Shown here one piece after another: positions 52,501 through 61,500 of a stretch of 64,000 nt of DNA. The translations under genes and the position numbers were made by a program. Origin of the DNA: Ischnura elegans (Eukaryota > Arthropoda > Insecta > Odonata > Coenagrionidae); NCBI RefSeq assembly GCF_921293095.1, contig NC_060254.1:4898001-4962000 (forward strand), read 5' to 3'. Below the pieces are notes generated by a model that was not told the origin of the DNA, made no database searches, and was given only the letters and a program-made list of their open reading frames with translations. Each line of letters opens with the position of its first letter. Position 1 is the first letter of the stretch.

Positions 52501-55500
52501 GTTTGCACATCCAAGTTTAAGTCACTCAAAACTTTGTAATTTAAACAATGGCATTTTAAAAATGAAGCATTAAAGTATGGTTGAGAAATGAGCAAATTTC
52601 CACGCAGTAGGTGCTGAAGAATTTACCGACTCTTGCAGGTTTCTCAAGACCATTTCAACAATGCCCCACTCTTTAATTTTACGAAAGCAGACAATAGCCA
52701 GGACTTTGCAGTAAGAAGAGAGATGACTAAATATGAAGGAAGATGGGCTTACTTCTTCACTCTCAAAAACGTGGCATATCATCTTTGGAGTCCTGTTTAT
52801 CTTGGGGGCCTCCTCCACCTCTTGGGGCACATATCGTCTTCTCGCCATCAGGACCACCAAGTCTCCTATATCAGCTATGTAGGAAATTGTACGTAATGCA
52901 TGATCCATCATGATTTCCTGGAAAAGACAGAAAAACGATTGTTGAAAAAACATATGGAGAGAGATTAGCATAAAGGGGTAGAAGAGACACTGGAATTTTT
53001 GAATGGACGTTTGAAGAATTTAGACAAAACAACAGCCATCATGCAATTAGCAATAGCACCACAAAATATTCAAGTCACCTGAGTGCAAATCACAGTTATA
53101 AAATAAAACACCATCAAAAAGGAAACCGACCATCTTGCAGTCAGATTGTAAACTTTGTTGGAATACTATTTTCCCCCCATAGTGTATGTAACTTGTTTGA
53201 GTAATCTGGGTTCCATTTGAGTTCAGTGGACCTGGAAAAGCCAACTGGGATGCTGACAAAAGATAGATATATGATAAAGGAGGATAGTCCAGAGATATGG
53301 ATAAAGGAGGAAGAGGATCTTCAACTTTGAGACTTCATTGAAAGGAGCCTTTACATGTACATACATTGCAATTTACTGCACAAAACAAGTGACTTCGTGA
53401 GCAGTCATGCACTCAAGTGCAGAGTATTTAAACCAATTATTTTTGTAAAGACAATGGATCGAGTCAGCCCACTTTCTCTTTCCACACCAGTCCAACTGGC
53501 TGCAGGGGTGCCAACTTATAAAATAATATTCGGGGGGCCCTTGCTGGGAGGTCTTGCCCCGGGAAATTTCATAAATAGTGGGTTTTAAATTTTTTTAAAA
53601 GGCATTTTGGAACAGTCATGTGATCAACATTACAACCCTAAAACTCGACACTCCAGGGAAAATCAACAAGCCTGACACAACTTTTCCTCCCCAATCATAA
53701 CAAATTTTTAAGGGGACTCCGGCCTAGATCCGAACAAAACCTAGTTCAGTAGCCCAGTCTGAAATACCCCTAGTAAGAAGATTGATGCCACTGGAAGCAC
53801 ACCTGACCAGCAACCAGGAGATCCAGGTTCGAATCCCACCTTAACCAAATGATAACCACTCCACAATAGGGGGTTTCTAGGTCTGTCAAACGTATCCAGT
53901 CATGTTGCCCCTATTCAATTACAAGCACAGTTGTGATTGTCCATTGTTAACCTATCACTAAATTCACCACACAAACTCATTTGGTCGGAATCAGTATGAG
54001 TGGAGTAGGCCCAGGGGATGAGGGGGCCAGATTGTGGCCTCATCTGGGCCTGGTTAAATAAACCACAAGTCAAGTCAAAGCATTGAGTGAAAGTTAAGTA
54101 ATTTTTCCTATCTCACAGAAAATTACTTTGCATTTTGAAATGGTATTATTAGATATCCAGTTCATCACGTCCAGTTTTTAGACAGCAATTAGGATAAAAG
54201 TAAATATACTCTGTGCATTTACTCATAATCTATTATTCAGAACATAATCCTTGTATTTGAAGACATGAAAGAGGCATGATATTCACGGTACACATTTTGT
54301 ACAGATTTCACATTTTTTCTTGGGAACACTAGTGAGTTAGTTGACTTTGCACCATTCAAATAAATTGCTAAGTGTACCATATTAGTATGCTTAAAGGCAC
54401 AATACTTACACATGCAGCCCCTATTTTCATTTACCATGTCAACTTCGGCAAATACGGACAATCATTAGACTGTGGAAGTGCCTCACATATGCCACTGTCA
54501 CCTGCCATGTTTGTAAAAATATTTTATTTATGAAAGCTTTATATGTCGACCATTAACACTGGGCTCAGAATAAAATTTCTGTGAGATGATGGCACTTATG
54601 TCAACTTTCAGTAGTGATGAAATGGCTTTAAGATACCACAGAAATAAGAAATTCAATGTTTAAAAATTCCTCAAGGTAGTAACTGCAGTAATTCAAATGT
54701 TTGGAAAAAAATACGGCTTTCTCCATAGCAACCAGCTATCCTGACGTCCGACTTTACCAGTCCATTTCCTTGGTTGAAATTAATGGCTAAAAAGTCGTGT
54801 TTAGGGATTTGTGGACAAATGCAAGGAGGTACATTCTGAATAAAGTCAAGCTGTAGTAGTAGAAGCACGCAGCAGTGATTCAGTCAAGTAGAGCCAAGTA
54901 GGTGCTATCGGCCAGTGAGGCAACAAAACACCCAACTCACCACTCAAACGCACAAATATTCCACAAGTTCATTCTCCATTGTCATCTTATTGCTGTTACC
55001 TCCTGAATCTTCCCTGATCAAGGCCTATTTTCCCCGAGATTTGCACAACAAGCAGTCCCAATTCCTGTTTCCGTGACTTCCCCGACTGCACGTGTGAACC
55101 CTGAAGGTCCCCACAAGATAAATGAGAAAATGTCAAATTGGCACACTCACTTTAAGGTCAGTGTTGAGAACCATGATTTTCTCAGTTGATATGAATAAGT
55201 CCACTTCTGTGCTTGGCTGGCTTTCACCATCTGGAGCCTGCAACAGACAGAAAGGAACGAGAATTTGAACACCACCTCGGCCACCACAACCACACTCAAT
55301 TCACACGCATTCACAGACTCAGAGAGCAGAACAGGGATAGAGAGGTGTACAGTTTGGAGAGAACATCTAAATGTGATGGATAAGCAAACGTTCAACCCGT
55401 ACTTCTAAAAAACACAAAAACATTGATCTAATATGCAATAGGGTGCATGCTAGTGGTTACACACCCAATTTGCAGTAGTGCAACATATCCCCACAATGAA

Positions 55501-58500
55501 TGAAGTGCCAAGATCATGCTCATGCTGAGGTGAGAAGAAGACTGCATTTATTACGACATTTCTCACAACTTACCAATGCCTAGATGAACCAATGCAGCAG
55601 AAAGAAGAGAAATAGTCATGAATTGATTAACTGTATGGAATCGTAAAAAAAAACATTAGGTAGAAGTATTGCAAAATGCATAAATATTAATGCAAAGGGA
55701 CTACATCACCATTGTAAATAGCAAATTTCAGGCATAACACAACAGTCTTTACATATTTCAGACACTAGATAAAATGTTAGCTATTCTATTTAAGTCATAC
55801 TTTTCAACATAATCTCCGGAATAAACTATTATGACATAGGTTTGGTAATTTAGGCACAGCAAAAACTCATGAAACTTCTTCATTAAAATATACATGTTGA
55901 GTCCTGGAAAAGAGGTCTGTGTTATGTATCTTGAAGTATAGTCAAAAACATCATAGACACATAATTTAACCAACAAAAGTCCTTCAATAAGAGCAATTAC
56001 ATCAATAAATTGTTCCACGGAGAGTTTGAAATGTGTAGGTGTATAGCGGTGGATGACAAAAAAAATAAGACCAGAAAGCATTATGCTGGATTTAATAATG
56101 CATTCCCCAGCACTTGATCCTTTAACTTCTTCCACTGGAACACACCTTTCAGTTTCACCAACGTTTCAAGTCAGACACAGAATCATTGGCAGAAGTAAAA
56201 AGAACAGAGCAGAGGAAGAGCCGAGAAAAATTCCTCACTTAAACATATGCATGTGAGCATTCATGAATGCCCTTCTACCTCATCCCAATGAAAACACATC
56301 AAAGAGTCATTCATTCAACTATGGCAAACGTCAGAGACTATCTTTTCCTTATATGTATTCCTAATTCCTTTCTTAATATCATTTTTCCTTAGAGACATTT
56401 TTTGTTATTTGACCTGAAGATATCTAAACAATACGCAAAATCACCTGGCCTAATAATGTCTTTGCAGTAATTAAACCCGCTTGAAAAATTCACGAGTAAA
56501 TTAACTGGTACATTATTATTTGTACATATGTAAATACAAAATTCTTAACATGGAGTGTCCATCATCTCAAGTTACCGTTAGCTCTATTGTATGAGTAGAA
56601 TTTGAAATATCAATGCTATGTATTCGTAAGCATCACCCAGTGCGAAGCCCAATAAACATTTTTCCTTCAATTCATCAGAGGAACCTAAATTCAGTAGTAG
56701 CTGATGTTTTTTTTGGGGATGCCCTGCATATAAAATGGGAATAATAGTTCATGATGTTTCATGCAGACTCATCCAGAAAAAGGAACCAGACGTGGGCACA
56801 AAATATCAAACAAAATACACACCACTTTAGTTTGTAGGGTACACCCAAAAAACAACATCCACAACTGATATGATCCACAAAAGCTTCTATCAAGAAAATT
56901 AACTTCACAATGCCAATCAACCTTTTGAGGAGAGAAAAACTACCACAGAATAGCTTCAACTAGGACTCAAACTATGAAAGTCAACTTCATATTGAGTGGA
57001 ATCCTTTTCCACTGAGGAATTTTTGGACTTTGAAATCCTTCAATGCTAAGTACATACTAAGTTATGCATCACCTTCACGCACTGCTACACTATGCTTCCT
57101 TCAGGCTGCCCAAAAGATGTACAAATTTGTATGTTATCTAATTCAAAATCACACGTCTAACTCATAAAAAACCAGTTTACAATATCAAATTACTTATGAT
57201 AGCCAAAGGTAGCTGCAAATTGGACGCTTTACTTAATAAGTGAAATTTTAAAGTTTCTACCAATACCAAAATATTAATGGCCAGATGATGATACGCTGTA
57301 TCGAAACCGGTCGCAAATATATTTTATTTTGTGAAACAGCTAAGTCTTTTCTTAACCTTTGTGCACCATAATATTAATACAAAAATAATAATAAGGGTGC
57401 ATTCATAGCAGATACTTTATAGTTGCAAGAAGATGAAAAAAATAGGAAATTCAATACGCGTCTTTAAGAGCAATACCGGGCAAGAAGCAGTTCTCAAAAG
57501 AATTAGCTCTGGCTAGTTTAAAGTGATATTTGAAGCCCCAAACAAGAGTGTAATGATCCCTTTTGTTCAAATTCAAAACTATGCTCCCAAATTAACAGTA
57601 AATTATGTTCATTTGCTGATGATACTTTCATCTATTGTGAAATCATTGAACACTCTGGACTTTAAAATACTCTCATTATACCTAAAAAATGTTTATGCAT
57701 GGAGCCAAAAGTACAAACAAGAACTAAATCTCTGCAAATGTACAGCAATACACATTCTTTGCAGAGGTCGTCCAACTATCCCCATGCATATTCGATGTGT
57801 ATATTGTACTTAAAACTAATATTTGATATTTTGACGTGTCCTATATACCTGCCTAGTGTGTACCTAGTGTATTGTATCACTGTGGACAAATAAAAAATTC
57901 TAATTCTAATTCTATGTCATAGGTGGGGTCAGTAAGAATGGAGGCGACAGATGAAGTCAAATATGTGGTAATTACGATAACTTCAAATCTATTGATGTGC
58001 ACAGATACGAGAAATAATAGTGGAAGAGCTCTGCAGAGGTGAGGATTTGTCAAGGGATGGTTTTCTTATCCAGTTATTTAGAGCTATTTTAAGGAGGTGA
58101 TGACGACAATGATTTGAAAGCGTGAAAGGCCCAGGATGAGTCCTCGTGGAGGCACTGGGCTAGCAAAGTGGCTGACTCCAAGAACCACCCTAGAATTCAT
58201 CAAGCAGACTGTGGGAAGGTTTGATTCGGTTGAAAAAGTGGAAAAGAGGTGGTACTATGCGCTCGTCAGGCCACAGCTCAAGTACCTACCAAGCATACGG
58301 GATCTAGTGTGGAAAGATGTAATCCATGAACTCAATAAAATACAAAGGAAAGCTGCAGGATTTGCCAAAAACTGCTTTGTGTGGACAAAGAGCATTACAA
58401 ACCTCATACCTGAATTAGGCTGGGAGCCCCTAGAAACTCAGGGGCTACATGGAAGGCTTAGATTGCTTGAGCAATTATGAACAGAGAGCGACACAGACGA

Positions 58501-61500
58501 AATCATCTTACAATCTTATGATATTTCTGGGCCCAACTGAAATGATGAAGTAATAGTAATATTTTTCCTAATGATAAGGTATGCACATTCAAATATTTAT
58601 CATTATTCAAAATTTTTGGCTCCAAACAATAAAAGACTCAAATAAATGCCAAGTTGAACTTGTCAGTCAAATGATTTTCCTTCGTTTTTGAATTCTCTTC
58701 CTGATTTTAAAGCTCACACTCATTGCGACAGCTATCAGGGCATGCCTAGGTGGATCTGAATGTAGGGAGGATCAGAAAAATCCATTTTTTTGTTTCACGG
58801 GAAAACTGCCCCATTTTATGGGAAGGACGACGGTTTGAACAGCTGGGGATAATGACGACAGCAAAGGTCCTTCTGCAGATGAATATAGACAATGTTTTTT
58901 CAATCATGATGTCTCCTCTGGAAATGCAAGACATTGAATGACAAATGCCTCTGGTTCAATTTTGATCCATAAGTTTTACCAGTACATACATATATCACAA
59001 GGGACGAAAATGGATTCTTTCAAACAGTTTGAAATTGTTAATTTTCCCACCCTGATTTTAAATTGTGCAATGATCAAATGAATGACCATTCCACTCACCT
59101 CTCATCATTCTGCCTCCCAATCCTAAGTTATCAACTTATTATATATGCAATTATGTATAAACTTTAAATTATTTACAATGTTTATTTATCCATGTTTATT
59201 TTATAGAAATCTACATATTTAAGCCTTTTGAGACACTCCTGTGGTAATATTAATATGTTTTTTGATCCCATAAATCTCATCAAAAATACATTGTTACCTT
59301 ATTGAAACGACTAAGCAACAATGTATTTTGATTCACTGGATTCGAACAACAATGTAAACTTCTGAAATTTTCTTTGAAATAATATCATTGTGCATCTTTT
59401 AGAATGTTAGCAAATTAAATATTATATAAATGAAAATGTGAGGCAATTTGCCAAAGGTGGAGGGTGAGAGCAGCTTCAATGGAGGGGAATGGAAGCAGCC
59501 ATACAGCCGGTTGGATCAATTTTTCCCAGCAGATGTTGTGCAGGTGAAGATAACACCCATTTCTGATACTCAAACACTTCTGGGATTAAAAATAGAGGAG
59601 CCATATTCAAGGGAAATAACATAATATCCCTTGGCAAGTAAGACCACACAAACCCTCTACTTCCTACTTTGGTTTTGAAACTGCCATGTCATTATCAAGG
59701 TACAATATCATATGAGCCAATACCTTAAATATTCTTAACCCTTCAGATGTGGGAAACATATGTATTGGGTGTACTTCAACATTCGACCATTTCCTCTTAC
59801 CTGCTCTCTCAGGCCCACTTTATACATATTTATGGTCCAATATCATTTCTTTCATGAATGGGACTACATATTAGCAACTATCCCTTCTTACCCAAACTAA
59901 TCCCTACTTTGCTCGTTAGCACTTACATACCACTACCATGGGGTGCTAGCCTGTACTTCCATTAACCTACAAGCTCTGGAGACTGGATGAGAGAAATTAG
60001 ATGCATGACAGAGTTGAACCAACGTGGCTAAATATCGACCAGAGTCCTAGGCATTGGCATGGGCTTTAGCATCAGGAAATCACAAACAAACTTCATATAT
60101 TTTTTTGAGGTTTTGGCAGAAGATAAAAGTTCACAGAATTATCTGATATTCCATTAACCTGTCCTTTAAGCATGGGATTCTCCCTCAGGAATAGGATTGG
60201 TACGGGATGCTTGTACACGCTCCACCCCTTCCGGTAGAAAAAAAAAGGTTCTTCCTTGCAAAATTTCCCCCCACAGAGAGGAGGACTTGCGATCTAGCCA
60301 GCTCAAGCATTAAATTATGAGGTTTAGAAAACGTGCCAAAGGAATTCTAATTTCCGATTTTGTGGTTACATAAGGAATGTGGATACATAAAGTGGCAAAC
60401 CTCTCTCCCTTGAGGAAATGTGTGCATTTCATGTTGAGCTAATGAATAACCAAAGCATATTTTTCAAATGAACTTTTTAGAATTGTAATGAAATGTCCCA
60501 AAAACCCCCAAGAATAACTCTCGAGTACTTAATCCTCATCAACATCACCAGCAGCCAAAGAGCGATTAAAAGTTTCAAGAAAAGTTGACAAATGATTCAT
60601 ATTTCTGAGAGAATGTGTAGTGGTAAATAAAATAAGACAGTACAAATCCTGGAATGAAATGATAACACATTAAAGATATCACACAAGAGAAATATATGCA
60701 TACAACAAAAACAATCAATAGGGCAGTAGTAGTATGTGTGCAAACACATCCGATGACAACCAAAGGGAAGGGAGAGCGACTCCCACCCACAACAATCAAC
60801 AACACAAACAACCCTGCCCCCCACTTCCCCAGACCCTTCCCCTCCCCACCCACGAACGAACACATTCACGTTGGCAAACGCACGAGCACAGAGAGAAAGA
60901 GAGAGAGCATCATGTGCGCAAAGGCTTTGCACACCATTTCATGATGCTTTCATCTTGGCATTATGCATGTGTAGTTTGCCATAAGTAACTCTAGCGGGGC
61001 AACACGGCTACTGCCTTTCAGCACTAATAGGACCAATAAGGTTGGGGAGCAATATATGTACTTGTGACAAAATCTCCAGTTACACTTGGAACAGGGGTGG
61101 ATTAGTGGGGACTGTAATCCTCCTGTTGTAGTGCTCAACACTAATCAAAATTGTTCCAATCACTTTTCATTCAAAATGCTTGATTCCAATTGGTAGCAAT
61201 GCGTTAGGAATTTGTTGAACTCTTCACTTTGATGACTCACTCTAAGGGCCCACACCACCCTTGAAACACATTTTCAATCACAATAAATTCCTAATCGCAT
61301 TGTAAACCGATCAGAATCAACTATTAGGAATGAAAAAAAATCAGAAATATTTTTCCCAGTTGCAAACACAACCCCCAAGCTCAAAAAAATACCGTTTAAA
61401 GATAATTCGAGGGTGCCCATTCGCCACTAGTCTAAAAACAGATGTATTATTGCTTAGAAGTATTGCATACGAACAAGGTGCCACAAAAAGTGGTGAATTC

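Noticed and set aside
60575..60988. overlapping 80-110 codon frames on both strands
   Set aside because: They come from a skewed C/A-rich stretch. The frames overlap each other and none has a recognisable domain or splice context.
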